Part shown: positions 1 to 12,757 of the stretch, piece after piece
Position numbering within the stretch: position 1 is the first letter of the stretch
Layout: each line of letters begins with the position of its first letter
Origin: Taxillus chinensis
Lineage: Eukaryota; Streptophyta; Magnoliopsida; Santalales; Loranthaceae
DNA: 64,000 bases
Assembly: GCA_023512835.1 (NCBI GenBank)
Contig: CM042090.1
Coordinates: forward strand, 16,173,117 to 16,237,116
Direction: 5' to 3'
Position numbers and translations under genes: made by a program
Notes under the pieces: model-generated
Seen by the model: the letters and a program-made list of their open reading frames with translations, nothing else
What the model was told of the DNA's origin: nothing
Database searches by the model: none

Positions 1-1995
1 CCTAAGAGGTCTACATTCAAAATTGAGACATTTATCTCTTACATATTTTAAGACAACCAAAATATTTATATGTACATATTAAACTGTTAATTATTATTAT
101 TATTACTTTACTTGAATTTTAGGAATAACATAACATTTATTATAAATTAAAAAATACAGTAATAAAAAAAATACTAATAATATAATATAATATCGAAACA
201 ATACACCAGCTAAATGAACGCTCTTATATTTTAGGCTAAAATTTAAGATTACAAGCATAGGTGTATCAATTGATATTGCTAATTTTTTTTTAAAAAAATT
301 ATTAATATTATACTACATATGAACTGTGTCAGATTTTCAATTCCTCACCTACTATAAAACTTCATCAGATCTACTTTCTTACAATTGAGTCCAGTTGGGC
401 AAATGTATGCTAATTGTTGTCGTGGTATGGGAGTGAACGATGCTTCATTTATTGGTAAGTGCCATCATTACAGTGATTAGAGTAGCCATTGGGTCCTTTT
501 CGTATCATGATAAGATATTTTAATTTCTCAACCGTATATATGTTTCCTCTATGCTCAGGTCGATCGAATTACCCTATGATTTTAAAACTTGCGAGAAGGA
601 AGAATAATAGGTAAAGAAATATTATCTTGCATACTAATTTTATCGTTTATATTTATAAATTTATAATATTTAAATTATTATCATTTAAGAATTTTAAAAT
701 CTTTAAATGTTATTTGTTATGATGAAATTAAATGAGTTTTGATAAATTTTTTAATAAAAATGGTATAGAATTTTAATTTGAACTAAAATTATACATATGA
801 ATAGATTCTATAAGAAACGGTAATAGGGCAAGTAGATGAAACTTTGCTCATCAATCACGCTAGAAAATAAGATATCTCAGGAATATAATTTTTAAAAATA
901 ATATTATATATAAGCGTTTTTTGTGCTAGCCTCCCGTATACATTTGACATAATACTATTTTATTGTACCTGTAAATAATTTTTTTAAACAAAAATAATTT
1001 AAGATATATATATATATATATACAAGTTTCCTGCACACTTTTCGTGTCTATGACAAAACGTGATTGGACGACGCTGACGCGGAACTTGTGCCTAGCCCTG
1101 TGAGAGAAGGCAGTGCTTTTGGTGAGCCCCGAAGACGAATTGGAAAAATAACGTGAAAAGGGCATGGCACCATTTTTTATGTTTAATTTTTGCTGCGTGG
1201 GATTAATGATTATAAGCTTACCAAGCCCAACCTTTAAGCAATCATTAAGGCCACCCTTGGGTTCCTTGGGACACAAGAATACCCCACAACCACAAGCCTA
1301 TTCCATTTAGAGTTAAATAAACTATAGTTGAATATAAACTTAATAGTTAAAATTTTAAAATTTACGTTATAACTAATTAAGAATAAACTATCCTTGCACG
1401 GCCCTAAGTTATATATATTAGAATAATCACATCAGTTACTCTATAGTAATTTTTTTTTATTTAGAGATAATTTTAGAATTTTAATAAAAATTATCGTCTT
1501 CAAAATATAGTTTAAAAATATAAATTAGAGGATTATTATTTATTTTTTAAATATTTTTGATATATGTGTTATTTTGACTGATTGTAGTAAAATGAAATAG
1601 ATGGAAAAAATTATAAATATAAAATATAAATAAATAATTTAAAAGAATAGAGATAAAAATATAGAATGAAATGTGATAGAATAAATATATAGATGAAAAA
1701 TATATTTTATATGTTAATTAATATATTTTATAAACCGATGATAAGTTTATAGCAATTCCAATAATATTTTATATTTTATCTTTAAATATAGAGATTTTAT
1801 AATTTATAAAAAATAATTTTTTATATTCAACTTTGATAAGTTTTTTCATCTTATCTTTGTTTATATTAAAATAATTTTTTAATGAAAATATATATATATA
1901 TTAATAAAAAATAAAAAAGAAATTAATATAATAAAAAATAAAAAATAAAAAATTACTCTTAAAAAATAAAAAATAATTATAACAAATCCCAAAAA

Positions 1996-2100
1996 CAACT
2001 TCAACACGAAAAATTCAAATTTATACTCACCTCGGATATATTTATAGTTTCAACTTCAACACGAAAAATTTATAGTTTCAACTTCAACACGAAATATTTA
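1996..2100. repeat. 28-bp tandem repeat
   Basis: A unit containing AGTTTCAACTTCAACACGAA occurs twice head to tail, from about 2041 to 2068 and from 2069 to 2096. A partial earlier copy of its CTTCAACACGAAAAA core lies near 1998-2012. This is a small minisatellite in an AT-rich spacer, and no function is evident. Confidence 0.75.
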
Positions 2101-2149
2101 TACTCTTAATAATAAAAAATAATGAATAGTTATTATTCATTATCTATAT

Positions 2150-2760
2150 GTTATTTAATTATTATTATTTTTCTCTGTGCCATCTCTCGTTCTCCCATCC
2201 ACACCGCTCTCTGCCATCTCTCGTTCTCTTCCATCACCATTTCTGCGTCTCCCATCTCTCATTCGCCGCTCTTTCCAACGACACCAACAAAGACGACAGC
2301 AGATCTATGTGGATGCCATCACTCGGACGGAGATCAGAGGAGGAGCGAACCTATGAACTAGGCGCTGCAAACATCACAAAAAATGGAAGGTAAAAAATGG
2401 ACAAGAAGAAGGAAAAAAAAAATTGATTCAGAGAAGAATGAGAGAAGGTAATACATCGGAGAATGGATTGCCACGATGGGTGATGTTGTTTCCTTTCCCA
2501 GGGCCCCCACGCCCTGGCTTTTTCAAAATGGATTGGCATGATGGGTTTGTCTTTGCGATTCCATGATTGGTGGTCCGTCTGGCCTTGAGTTCATGTATGA
2601 TGCTTCGAAGAATGGATTTGTGGTCTGTTTTCTCGTCAAACGTCTGAAGAAGGTGGCGGTGGATTCGTGTTGGGGATGGAGAGTGTGTGGAGGTGCAGTG
2701 GTCAAGGATGGAGGATATGGGTTTGTGATGGGAAATGATATGTTTTTGAAAAAAATATTA
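2150..2760. other. GC-richer island, possible transposon-borne fragment
   Basis: This block of roughly 600 bases is clearly richer in G and C than the A/T-rich sequence on either side. It has pyrimidine-rich stretches on the left and purine-rich stretches on the right. Several short frames of 60-81 codons overlap on both strands, none longer than its neighbours and none recognisable. The abrupt edges suggest a captured gene fragment or the interior of a non-autonomous element. I found no convincing terminal inverted repeats. Confidence 0.25.
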
Positions 2761-3282
2761 TTTTAATAAAAATAATATATACATGAAAAAATTAATTCAC
2801 ATGTAAATAAAAAAATTTATTAATTATTTATAAAAAATAAAAAGTCTCCTAGAATTAATCTTACATTTAATTAGATCCGAGCATCTATACTACTTTTAAT
2901 TATATTCGGGCATAGCCCCATACAAGACTCAAGAGTCACGACAACTCACGGTCCTTGGGCTCCTGCTGCATTTCTTGTGGGCCACCCCGCACGTGCAAAT
3001 GCAATGCATTATGCCATGAGCCCATCAACCCTCATCGAGGGTCACAAAAAAAATATCATTGTATTGACCCGTCTGGGATTGCGAGTTCACATTAATTAAC
3101 AATCAAAGTCGCTTTTCAGAGGCAACTTTTTTGTAAAGAGAAAATTAGTTTTTAGGTCCACCCTACCACTCCACTCCACTCCACCGAAGGTGACTGGACT
3201 GACTCCATTATTATTATTGCTTGAATAAGGAAACGAGTAAAGGAGAAAGAAGCACGCGGTCAGCTGTGGGGAAAATACAAGA

Positions 3283-3373
3283 GTGTTGATGAAAGCACCT
3301 ACCTGGCTACCTTACTGTATATGTATATATCGAGACTAGTGTTGATGAAAGCACCTAGCTACCTTACTGTATA
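3283..3373 (+). repeat. Direct duplication in the LAX3 promoter
   Basis: A segment of about 35 bases beginning GTGTTGATGAAAGCACCT and running into ACCTTACTGTATA is present twice, at 3283-3321 and 3339-3373. The first copy carries about four extra bases. The second copy ends roughly 30 bases before the TATA-like element of LAX3, so the duplication lies inside the proximal promoter. Confidence 0.85.
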
Positions 3374-3403
3374 GCACTGGCAGTGGCAGCTGTGCCTAGC
3401 CAC

Positions 3404-3412
3404 TTTTATAAG
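3404..3412 (+). promoter_or_regulatory. TATA-like element of LAX3
   Basis: TTTATAAGC lies about 65 bases before the chosen start codon at 3477. It is followed by a pyrimidine-rich stretch that would suit a transcription start and a short 5' UTR. This is inferred from sequence and position only. Confidence 0.5.
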
Positions 3413-3476
3413 CGCATCTCATTTCTCCCACCTTGCTAGCTATAGCTCGACTTAGCCTAACCCAAAAATTGTGACA

Positions 3477-5953
3477 ATGACCTCCGAGAAAGTGGAGACC
3501 ATCGTTGCGGGAAACTACGTTGAGATGGAGCGAGAAGAAGGCAACCCCAAACCCATGTCCGCGAAGAGCAAGCTGTCGCGGTTATTCTGGCACGGCGGCT
3601 CGGTCTACGATGCCTGGTTCAGCTGTTCTTCTAACCAGGCACGTCTATATATATATATATATAGATTGCTTAATTATATTAAAGTTGCTGATTCTATGAT
3701 GACTGCTTAATTGTGGGAATACTTAAGTGACAAAAGTGCTGATCGATCCATGCATGCATGCAGGTGGCACAAGTGCTTCTCACACTACCTTACTCATTTT
3801 CTCAACTTGGGATGCTCTCTGGAATCATGTTCCAGTTGTTTTATGGGCTGATGGGAAGCTGGACTGCTTACCTTATAAGTGTGCTCTTTGTTGAGTACAA
3901 AACCAGAAAAGAGAGAGAGAAGGTCTATTTTAGGAACCATGTAATTCAGGTACGCAATTCTATATATTCATTCATTCATACGTCGAATCGATCCCTTCAT
4001 TTTAATTAGCTATGAAAATCTAAAATTAATTGATTAGGTGATTTATCTATATATGCAGTGGTTTGAAGTACTCGATGGGCTACTGGGTAAGCACTGGAGA
4101 AACGTGGGCCTCCTCTTCAACTGCACTTTCCTTCTCTTTGGATCTGTGATTCAGCTAATAGCCTGTGCAAGGTTAATTAACTAAGTAATTAATTGTATCC
4201 GTGAGGACGAAAAAGCAAACAACTAATTATTTTTCAATGAAATATTAGTAATTGAAATAAATATTAATTAATACTTATGCCGCAGTAACATATACTACAT
4301 AAATGACAATATGGACAAGAGGACATGGACTTACATATTTGGGGCCTGCTGTGCCACCACAGTCTTCATCCCATCCTTCCATAACTACAGGATCTGGTCA
4401 TTTCTAGGCCTTCTCATGACATCTTACACAGCTTGGTATCTCACCATCGCTTCCCTCCTCCATGGCCAGGTATAGAAACTAATGCGATAGCCGTAATTAT
4501 TATATTCACTTAATTATAGACCAATGATATATTATTTAGTAATTAATTATACTAATATACTTATGTACCTATATATTTCTTTACTGGGAATATAGGTTGA
4601 TGGAGTGATACATTCTGGTCCAACAAAAATGGTTCTTTACTTCACTGGTGCCACCAACATTCTGTACACCTTCGGTGGACATGCTGTCACCGTGTGAGCT
4701 ACACGATATATATTTTAATTACCTAATTATCTGATACTCTTTTTTCTTTTTCTTTTTTACTGAAACATTTTCTGTGTATACATACACAACAACAACAGTG
4801 AGATCATGGATGCAATGTGGAAGCCTCAGAAGTTTAAGCTGATATACCTGCTGGCAACACTTTATGTGCTCACTCTAACACTACCATCAGCTTCAGCCGT
4901 GTATTGGGCGTTTGGGGACAAACTCCTCACCCACTCCAACGCCTTCTCTCTGCTCCCAAGGACTCGATTCCGGGACGCCGCCATCGTCCTCATGCTCATT
5001 CATCAGGTCATCACTTTTTAATAAATACGCACTCACATGCACATATATACTATACATGAGATGTAAGCAATTAATTACAAGATTAATCTAATTATAGACA
5101 CTAGTTTAATTACTTGTGATGGCGATTTTCTTAATTTTTATGTGGGTGCAGTTCATCACATTTGGATTTGCATGCACGCCCCTGTATTTTGTATGGGAGA
5201 AGGCGTTAGGGGTGCACGAGACCAAAAGCCTGTTGAAGAGGGCGGTAGCGAGGCTTCCAGTGGTGATCCCAATCTGGTTCTTAGCGATCGTCTTCCCATT
5301 CTTTGGGCCCATTAATTCCACTGTTGGATCTCTCCTCGTCAGCTTCACTGTCTATGTCATCCCTGCTCTTGCCCACATGAAAACTTTTTCCTACTCTTCT
5401 GCGCGTGAGGTAGGCCACATGTATATATATAAGTATACTGATTACATTTTTTCACACAACAACAATTATTTTTAAAAACAAAATAAAATCTTTAATCTAT
5501 ATATTGACTAGCCCGACAGTAGGCTTTGGGTATCATAAAAAGGTACAAATCTGTCCCATTTTGTGTAGGGTCGATCCAAACTTACATTTTGACTACTAAT
5601 TTACATGCTAATGATTCATAGGTCTAGCCATTTATGGAGTAAGTTTTATTTGAATCTCATTTGTAGGATTGAGGGTTTATGAAATTGACTCATTAATTTC
5701 TTGATATACGTTGGTGGGTTTTTAATTTTTAATTTTTAATTTTTTTTGACTATGACAGAATGCAGTAGAGAGACCACCATCCATCCTAGGGGGGTGGGCA
5801 GGGGTATATGTCATGAACCTGTTTGTGGTGTTATGGGTTTTGGTGATAGGGTTTGGATTTGGTGGGTGGGCAAGCATGCTCAACTTCATACATCAAATCA
5901 ACACCTTTGGAGTCTTCACCAAGTGCTACCAGTGCCCACCTCACAAGGCTTGA
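3477..5953 (+). CDS. LAX3: Auxin influx carrier, AUX1/LAX family, LAX3 type
   Basis: This is a proton-coupled indole-3-acetic acid importer of the plasma membrane (amino acid/auxin permease fold, about 11 membrane segments expected). Eight exons join in frame: 3477-3638, 3764-3949, 4059-4171, 4286-4469, 4596-4693, 4799-5006, 5152-5409 and 5759-5953. They give 467 residues, the normal family length. The N-terminus (EKVETIVAGNYVEMEREE), the block around LTLPYSFSQLGM, FGACCATTVFIPSFHNYRIW and the end QCPPHKA match LAX3 more closely than AUX1 as I remember them. The start is the first in-frame ATG; an open frame can be traced two codons further up, but it begins with GTG. Seven introns of 105-349 bases lie between the exons. 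The first begins with GC rather than GT. An intact 3' end and conserved junctions suggest a working gene. Confidence 0.95.
3639..3763 (+). other. GC-AG intron 1 of LAX3
   Basis: Family continuity needs the protein to run from SSNQ at the end of exon 1 into VAQVLLTLPYSF at the start of exon 2, with phase-0 ends on both sides. This places the donor at AG|GCACGT and the acceptor at GCAG|GTGG. The nearest GT donor, four bases downstream, would break the reading frame. GC donors are a known minority class in plants. Confidence 0.85.
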
Positions 5954-8000
5954 TCATAAAGCGCCTACATGTGTCAAGACCCCATAATCTTTTTTAAGCT
6001 ATATAATTGTGAAAGGGCTCAATATAGTGTAAAGAGATTGGCTTTGGTAACATTGCTTTCTAATTCTGTAATGTGTGTGGTGCATGTGGTGTTCAATCTT
6101 CCAAACTCCCCTTTGTTTTGGTGGGACTCTAATTGTTTTTTTTTTTTTTTTTTGATGTGTATAAAGTACATTCAACGCCATTCTCCAATTCTAAAGTAAA
6201 GTTGTTTTCTAGAGATTCCAGTCCGAGCAGAAGCATTAATTGAAGGGTTGAGTTCTGTAGAAGGTCCCAAGCAGGCGAGGCCAAGAGCTACCGCCAATTG
6301 GCCACGTGACCGCGTTTGGACATAATGGATAGGTCATAGGTGCTCGTGCTCTACATTTAATGACAACTTACGTATCAAATCCTTAAAAATCTTGAAGGGG
6401 GATAGCATACTGCATGCATGTTTGTGGGAAATATAGACTATATATATATATAAATATAATTTAGATCCGGGCCGGCAGGAAGCAATTAGGGTCCCAACCG
6501 GCAACCGGGTGGTTAATTTGGACAGTTTGAAACGGGAATTAACGGGTCGGGTTGCATGTCAGGGTGGGGCGGTATGGGTCGGACCGATATTGCGATCAGA
6601 AGCACAGCAATTACGGCACTTAAAAAAATGCCATCAAAATTTAGAATATTGACTAGCCAGTAGCTACTAGGCATTGGAATATTAAACCCATGAAAATTCA
6701 GATATTTATGTTTAAATTTTTTTAAAATTTTATAATACTTACAATTTTTTAATGTACATATATAAATATATTTATGAGAAAGTCTTATCGCACACTAAAC
6801 TACAACCACTCCGTACGTATTGAGTTTGGTAAATATTACAACTTATATTATTGATCGTGATCACTTTTTCCTTCCTGTAATTTAAAACTTCAATTGTTTT
6901 ATGCGACTTTTCTAGCTAGCCGTGCTTATTTAAAATTAGTTGAAAAAAAAAATAATTTTGACGGTAAGACTCAAACCTTAATCTTATATAAGTAATCAGA
7001 GTTTTAAATAATAAAATTAAATTTGGACAGTTTATAAACATTTTATAATTAAATTTTCAATTAAAATTTATAATTAAAATTATACATTTAATTTTTAATT
7101 GAATTTTTAATTAAATTTTAAATGATAATTTATAATTAAATATTAAATGTTTGAAATTTTTAAAATTAACTTTTCAACTAAAATTGATAATTATAAATTA
7201 TATATTTATTTAATTATACTTTAAAATTTTTAATTATAAAATTATTGATGGAGCCTTAAAAATTTTATATTAAAATGTTCATATATAAGTGGCTTCAATT
7301 TTTCATTAAGGTAAATCCTCCTCTTTGAAATTATATTCAGAATCCAAAAGATTTGAAACAAAACCCAGATGGGAATTTGCAATTTCCTTTGGGAAGGTAA
7401 GGTGTACTTAATTGCAATTTCCTCTATACCATCTCCTCCAATCCGTCCATCTCCCGCCGGAAGTTGCAGCCACCCCATGTGCGACGAGCATTATCTCCTT
7501 TCGCAATTCATCACCACACCAAAAGCTCTTGAGTTGCAGCTGGGCGTGATTTTGACTTTTGAGGTGAGGGCAGTATGGACACAGAGGAGGTGCCCAGGTG
7601 GGGCAGCGATATTGGTGTTGTGTACCGGAGTGGAGGCTTGCAGTTGAGTCGTGGAAGAAGGTTGGCGAGTTGAGCAATGGTGACAATGGGTTCGCCGGAG
7701 GTCAGGTGGGAGTTGTCAGAGGCGTGGTAGTGTATTCGGGTCGATGCAGGCCTGCACGACGAGGGGGGCTGTGATGGAACTGAGGGTATTTCTGGAATAT
7801 TATTTTGTAACAGTGGTAGATTGGAATATAAAGGAGGCAATTTATCACTCGTACTTATTTTGTTTTGTATTTATTTTTTCATGGCACCGTAATTTCCTTC
7901 CCCCAGGTGGATTTATGACGTCCACTCTGAAGACAGATGATATCTTCTGGTTTTTATAACGTTCGGGTGTGAATTCAATCAGCGATTTTTATTTTTTATT
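5954..8000. other. Spacer between convergent LAX3 and SelK-like genes
   Basis: The first 200-250 bases are the likely LAX3 3' UTR and end in a T-rich run at 6130-6154. The rest is AT-rich, and 7010-7230 is dominated by TTTAATTAAAATT-like self-complementary sequence. A GC-richer patch from about 7410 to 7790 holds three overlapping frames of 92-109 codons on opposite strands. None resembles a family I know, so I treat them as non-coding or as a remnant of a mobile element. Confidence 0.5.
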
Positions 8001-8266
8001 TTAGCATACGTGAAACATTCAACTCATCAAATCATCATTGCTGGCTGACACATGAACCACACTATCTTTCCCAATATTGCAAACCAAGTACTTCCCGGGA
8101 CACCATCTCATAGTTAAAAGGACATACATTATACAAACGCCACAACATCCCTCATTGAGATTATTGGTTTCAGGTTTTTAGAATCATAAGGGTTTCTTTC
8201 CTGCAGACACGCCAATACTGTATGTAACACTAGCTCGAGAATTGAAGCTACCTTCACCAGCTCCTC

Positions 8267-10581
8267 TCAGCCACAGCAGGAGCCACAAGCAGGAAGGGCA
8301 CCTGAGAGTTCCCAAAAAAAAAAAAGGTGACGACGTTGCTCGACTAATCGTGCAACCAAAAGTAAAGGCAGAGATCTTACTATGGTCAATCCCGCGGACA
8401 TTGTCTAATCCACCGAAAGGTCGACTAGGACCACGGCCACCGCCACCACCACTGCCGCCGCCACCATATGGTCCACTTCCAGGGCCACCTCCAGGGCCAC
8501 CACCGTCCCATTTTTTTGCAGCGCCTGAGCCTTTTCTGTATGCATCTGACTTTTCCATCTGATGAAGAAGGATGAAGGAATTAATTACCTCATAATCATT
8601 GCATTCTCCTAATGACAGATTAAGGTTCAAAGAGTTTGAGGATAAATATGATTTTACTGAAAACATGGTTGCAAAAAAGACGCCAATGATATTGACAATG
8701 GACCAAAAGAAATCAGTGATTGTTCTCAATCGCCATATCGACCGCTTGGATTTTACGACTCCTGAAAAAAAGAAAATATATATTCATTGGTCATTCACTT
8801 CAACGGCCAAGATATATGAGGCTCATCTTAATTGATATGAAAGACATTCCCCAACAGCTTTTCTATCCAATATCATCAGCCAAAGACGGGCACAAGAAAA
8901 GTATTGCTCCTATATACTCCCTGAGGCATGTTGATGATTGCATGATTTAAACTCTGACAAGACCCAACAATGGTTAAAAGAATGCGCCATCAATTGGATG
9001 ATAGGTACACAATACGAATGGTGATATTAGTCTAGACAGTTTCAAGAACAAGACTGACATGCAATGGAAAATATAACACATTACAGGGGCAACCATGATA
9101 AACTAAATAGACCATGCCTAGAATACTCAAATAACAGCCACAGCTTGGCAAATAATAAGCTCAAAACCCAAAGCAAACACAGCATATATTGGCTACAAAA
9201 GAAGCCTAAAAACCAAAACCGTAATGAGAATATACATCTTCAGTCACAAATTTTCATGACTTAATTTCTTTATAAATTCATGGCAGTTGATGTTCAGGCA
9301 AAAAATCAGGCAATCAACGGATGAGACTACATTAAGTAGTTTGGGGTAGAATGGAACTTTGTATAATTGAACAAGAAAATATCATTAGATTAGCGGAGGA
9401 AGACATGTATAACAAAAGCAAACAGACATTTCTAGAAGATGTAGTTAGATGATTGTTCTTTGTAAATAAGTATTTTTGTGCAAGGACCAGAAGACAGGAA
9501 GCTTGGTGTTTGATTGTAGGGTAAGAACAAAATTAACATTTGACAGGGTAAAATTGTTAACATATCTTCAGGCCTCACTACAATTAGCTTCACAATTTAA
9601 ATTCTTGAGTATTTATAAAATTTAGAAGATGAAACCCCGAGAAAATGCCAAACGCCAATAAACAAAGGCCCCCAAACAAAATTATAGAAAATATAAAAAA
9701 GACCACACCAGTTCGTGACTAAGAGCCTACAAGATCTGCCTGCTACCCCCTTGTAAATTCACACGGGCACTGAGATCAATCAAATGCTAAGAATTAAAAA
9801 AAAAAAATACCCCAGACAATGTGTGGCACAGATAATAACAACACACTAAGGCAGTTTGAGGCTTGAGGTTGAGAGGCGCGTGGGAATGATTGATATTATC
9901 ATGAACGGGGAATATGAGATAAAAAGACTCTTGGCTACTAAAAAAAGATAAATAAAACATGAAATAAAAATAAGAGTGAATTCAACTCAATACTGAAAAC
10001 AACAATATGGGCTACGTTACAAACGTCCAAACAAAACAAGAAACTCAAATAAAATAACATGAAACCAAATTAGCACAAACCGCATGTAGTTAACTACAGG
10101 GTGTTGAAACAACGATAATTATTCATTCGAAACAACGTGAAATAACACGAAACCAAATTAGCACAAAGCGATGGACGGAAAATTATTCAAAGAACATCTG
10201 ATAGTCTGACTCAAATATATGAGAAGCTTACCTGGGGACTAATTAATATAAACAATACATATGAAAAATTGATAATGGTTGTTCGGACACGAGAGCCTGC
10301 TATAATCTAATGGATACATAAGAAAGAAAGAAGTAACGATTCCTGTAATTTAAATTAGAAAAACAATGTAACATAATTGCAGTTAGAAACAAAGATCTAC
10401 GGTAGAATCGATCAGGCCAAAGTGCGACACAATTGTGAGGATTAACGGGGCAAGCCCCAATGTCACGCAATCTAGAGAATACGAGGAGAGATCTAATGCA
10501 AAAACCCTAGATTACAGATACCGTAACCCTAAGGTCTGGTCAGAGATAGAGGGAGAGAGAACCTCTTTCGACATAGGCCAT
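8267..10581 (-). CDS. SelK/SelG-family small glycine-rich membrane protein (Cys form)
   Basis: Four exons on the minus strand, 10581-10563, 8761-8658, 8558-8381 and 8301-8267, join into 111 residues. The protein starts MAYVERGVVKSKRSIW, has one hydrophobic segment around residues 22-40 (DFFWSIVNIIGVFFATMF), then a basic/glycine-rich tail with KKWDGGGPGG and RGLDNVRGIDH-like sequence, and ends ALPACGSCCG. This is the layout of selenoprotein K homologues (Pfam SelK_SelG). Animal SelK is an ER membrane protein with selenocysteine near its end; here that region has only Cys codons and a normal TGA stop. The first coding exon is only 19 bases and is followed by an 1801-base intron, so simple ORF searches miss the start. 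The exact role in plants is not established; an ER stress or ER-associated degradation role is inferred from the animal protein. Confidence 0.9.
10501..10508 (+). promoter_or_regulatory. Telo-box-like motif near the SelK-like start
   Basis: AAAACCCTAG sits in the first intron about 60 bases inside the start codon, with a second ACCCTAA nearby at about 10526. Such AAACCCTA motifs are common close to the 5' ends of widely expressed plant genes. The assignment is by motif only. Confidence 0.3.
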
Positions 10582-10799
10582 GAAAACTCTCCAGGGATCG
10601 TGATCGTCTTGTTCTTCTTCTTCCTCCTCCTCACGCGCAGAGGGCAGGCAACAAAGGAGGGAGGGAGGGTATTTCTTATTATTAATTGACTTAATGATCG
10701 TACACTGCCGCTGTGTGGTCCATTTTCTCCACGTAGAATTAGCCAATTACGTCTGGCCACGTTTGAAATATTTGGAGAAGTCATAACGATTCATCGTTA

Positions 10800-12280
10800 A
10801 CGAACCTGGTAGTGGTAGATTTAAATTATTTCTTACTTTTTAACATATTTCTTAAATTACTCCTAATTTTATTAAAATAATATTTATTTTATTTAAAAAT
10901 ATTTTTATAATTTAATATAAAATAAAAATAAATATTACGTGTAATGTAAAAAAAGTGTAATTTATATATATATATATAATTTAATAATTATTTAGGGTGA
11001 ATAGTAATTCTCAATATATTATATAAATCTCATAAATAAATTAAAATATAGGTATTTTTTATGGGGATAATTTTATAATTTTTTTCTTAAATATAATAAA
11101 ACAAACTTCTATAAAAAATATGTTATTATTGTTTTTAAGCTGGGTTGAAAATAAATTAAGCATTAAAGAAACAACACAATGTATTTAAGTAAAGCAAAAT
11201 AATTTATAGTCCATTATATTTCATTAATTATCATCCATGAGTTGAAGTTAAATTTTCATATTGTATTCTTCAATGCAAACCTGTCTTCTCATCAACTTCA
11301 TTTCATTTCACTCTAAATTAATCGCCGCTGATAACCTTCTTGCTTTCTTCATTTGTAGGCTCGAAATATGTTATTTTTATTCGTTTGAAATTGCTTGCAA
11401 TGTTATGTTGTTTTCATGCATTTCTTCGTTGGATTATTACAAGCCCTAACAAATTTAATTTCTAATTTGGATTCAAATGAGTAAGATTAAAGACATTGAT
11501 TGAATGATTTTGACTTGAAAGCAAACAAATATAATAGTAGTATGATTTTTTTTAGTCTAATACATTTATAATATTGATTGACGTAGAGTATAGATGTCTT
11601 CTCACATAGTTGAGGTTTTGATATCATGTTAAAATTCATACATGGTCAAATATTTGTTTTGAATATCTGTTAGATATTACACATGAATATAAATGTATTT
11701 TTTATGTTAGATATGACTTTGGATGCGTTAACTATATCAAGTCTTTTATAATGATATTTATTTATAATTTAAATATATTTTTAGAGTTTTGATAAAAAAA
11801 TTTACATCAAAATCTACAAAATAAAATTTAAAAATAGAGAATGAATAATTTTTTAGTATATTTATTGATATATATGCAATTATAATTATAATAAATAAAA
11901 TAAATAAAAATAATAATAAATACAATATATATATAGATATTTTTTAAAAAAAATTTGCATATAAAAAACTTAATTGAATTCTTTAAAAGAAAGAAAGGTG
12001 AGTTTTTTTTAAATACCGTCAGTAAAATGTTTCAGATATTAACTTTGCCAACCATTCATGCTATATAAAAAAAAAAAAAAAAAAACAGCTACACATAAAT
12101 ATAAGTTGACATTCCAAGGACGCAAATTGTTTTATAAATAATTACTTATTGAAAGGCATTATTATTACCATTGATTTGGAAAGAAAGATTCACTTGTCCA
12201 GAGCTCTGTTCGAGATCTTCTTACAGCTTAAGTAACAAATAAAACTTATTCAAGAACTTGAAAACGTAAAATGCAGTTCT
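10800..12280. other. AT-rich spacer upstream of the SelK-like gene
   Basis: No gene is seen. The stretch is rich in A/T blocks such as 10850-11120 and 11750-11960, has a TA run near 10964-10978, and has an A-run of about 19 bases near 12067-12085. One 62-codon frame at 11261 has no recognisable content. The promoter of the SelK-like gene must lie at its left end, just above 10581. Confidence 0.6.
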
Positions 12281-12325
12281 CGCAGCCCAAAATGGAGGAA
12301 AAAAAGCATTAAGGGCCACTACTAT

Positions 12326-12562
12326 TTAGTTGCCATCGAAGCGATATTGCATGTGGCTGCAGCAGCACAAGTATATATCGCCAGGCATAGGATCAGGCTG
12401 GACATTGTCAACCCATAAGCAGGAGGAGCCCACAAAAACAAGGGCCTTTCCCGCACGTAGCACTTGGTTAAAATCAGCCACAAAGGGCAGTAAACCGAAC
12501 AACCAACCTTTATCTACATCTCCCACCAGATGCTCAAATTCACTGCCATCAGAAAATTCCAT
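12326..12562 (-). other. 78-codon open frame in the SOV 3' UTR
   Basis: About 195 bases after the SOV stop codon, the same strand carries an ATG-initiated frame of 78 codons with a mixed, non-repetitive composition (MEFSDGSEFEHLVGDVDKGW at its start). I do not recognise it. The region is the probable SOV 3' UTR, and no splice join from the SOV terminal exon is suggested. It is most likely a chance frame, but it is longer than expected for the local base composition. Confidence 0.25.
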
Positions 12563-12757
12563 TCCTAGGAAGCAACTTTAAGCCATTCTCTCTACTTTTT
12601 TTTCCTTCTCTTTCTAGAACTCTATTAGAGTTTCTATACACAAACTACATAATATCTACAAAAAGCACCTGCGACCTCCCCAGAAGCAACTGTGTTTTCT
12701 GGATCTTCCCATGTTCCAGCGACAGACCACTCTATCCCCAACTTCCAACAAACCAAA

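Larger units (their letters stand above)
1..3380. other. AT-rich spacer upstream of LAX3
   Basis: No gene is recognised here. Most of the stretch is A/T-rich, with short poly-A and poly-T runs and TA dinucleotide tracts (for example near 1008-1022). Two GC-richer patches stand out, about 1030-1280 and 2150-2760. Both carry only short open frames that overlap on both strands and match no family I know. The final few hundred bases must contain the LAX3 promoter, and a CACGTG G-box lies at 2990-2995. Confidence 0.6.
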
